From Amanita rubescens (taxonomy: Eukaryota > Basidiomycota > Agaricomycetes > Agaricales > Amanitaceae), in the NCBI GenBank assembly GCA_015039365.1, contig WION01000276.1:1-64000 (forward strand): DNA of 64,000 nt. The letters are read 5' to 3'. This document shows, in pieces, positions 63,706 through 64,000 of the stretch. How positions within the stretch are numbered: the stretch's first letter is position 1; each line of letters begins with the position of its first letter. The translations under genes and the position numbers were made by a program. The notes beneath the pieces were generated by a model. It did no database searches. It saw only the letters and a list, made by a program, of their open reading frames with translations, and was not told the DNA's origin.

Positions 63706-64000
63706 GGTGGTGACGGCACTATAATCCCCTGAAATGATCCCCGTTACATTTTTCTCTGCATTACGAACCACGCATGTTTAATGAACGTATTATGGTAGTC
63801 TTTTGGCACGTTTTAGTGAGCAGGTTATGTGAGCACAGCCTTTCGGAATAACACATGGTCTGAAGCTCAAAGCGCGCGCTGCAACGGTGTTTCCAGATCT
63901 GTTTGGTGGTACAAACAACCGGTGTTTACGACGACGAACGTAACAGGCGGGCGACCCGGTGCCTGATGAGACGATTGTCGTCGGCTTATGAAAACTGAAA
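63706..64000. other. Right flank, no gene recognised
   Basis: The 3' flank of the PalI/SUR7 gene up to the window edge. No motif, repeat or long ORF was noticed. Confidence 0.4.

Overview
The window is nuclear DNA of a filamentous basidiomycete, most likely an Agaricomycete. Genes are packed on both strands and cut by many 45-75 nt introns with GT..AG ends and CTRAC-like branch sites. The gene content also fits: HET-domain protein, F-box/LRR proteins, fungal P450, secreted GH3 and GH30 enzymes, PalI/SUR7 protein, mitochondrial ATP synthase subunit H.

Layout. 0.7-2.3 kb: tRNA pseudouridine synthase PUS3/DEG1 (-). 2.4-4.9, 21.9-25.1, 26.6-28.0 and 28.4-29.0 kb: four related copies or fragments (A-D, all -) of a protein with an N-terminal helical domain and a protein-kinase-like domain, possibly MLKL-like. 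5.3-10.9 kb: an AT-rich, CpG-poor island holding one extraordinary gene (-). 12.4-14.6 kb: secreted glycoside-hydrolase-like protein (+). 15.0-16.4 kb: decayed EF-1Bgamma pseudogene (-). 17.0-20.5 kb: secreted GH3 beta-glucosidase (-). 29.1-33.5 kb: mitochondrial RNA polymerase RPO41 (+). 33.7-34.9 kb: head-to-head ATP synthase subunit H (-) and ATPase inhibitor (+). 35.1-36.8 kb: F-box protein (+). 37.5-39.6 kb: cytochrome P450 (-). 39.9-56.4 kb: tandem family of six SET-domain genes plus one dead copy (+), interrupted by an F-box gene (-), a Mutator-like MITE carrying two tRNA-like units, and a HET-domain gene (-). 56.6-59.0 kb: GH30 glucanase (-). 59.4-62.0 kb: AP-1/AP-2 beta-adaptin (-). 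62.7-63.7 kb: PalI/SUR7 membrane protein (+).

The strongest novel signal is at 6.1-9.5 kb on the minus strand. An intact P-loop GTPase gene reads through eight ordinary exons. It then enters about 50 consecutive exons that are each exactly one codon long (one is two codons), separated by 46-73 nt introns. Over 6.2-8.6 kb intron plus codon form a roughly 65-bp tandem repeat in which the intron is conserved and the triplet between AG and GT varies. None of the triplets is a stop. Intron lengths are not multiples of three, so the frame exists only after splicing. Farther upstream the introns have diverged almost completely, yet donors, acceptors and the 3-nt exon length persist. Ordinary coding exons resume in the same frame downstream. 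I read this as a gene growing by duplication of an 'intron + one codon' module. RNA evidence is needed to prove it.

Other parts worth attention are the SET array, with frame-neutral introns in the catalytic NHSC motif, the MITE with a 9-bp target duplication, and the A-D family, where copy A ends in a hydrophobic segment instead of the C-terminal domain of copy B. All boundaries were read by eye. Splice sites are predictions except where the joined frame confirms them.
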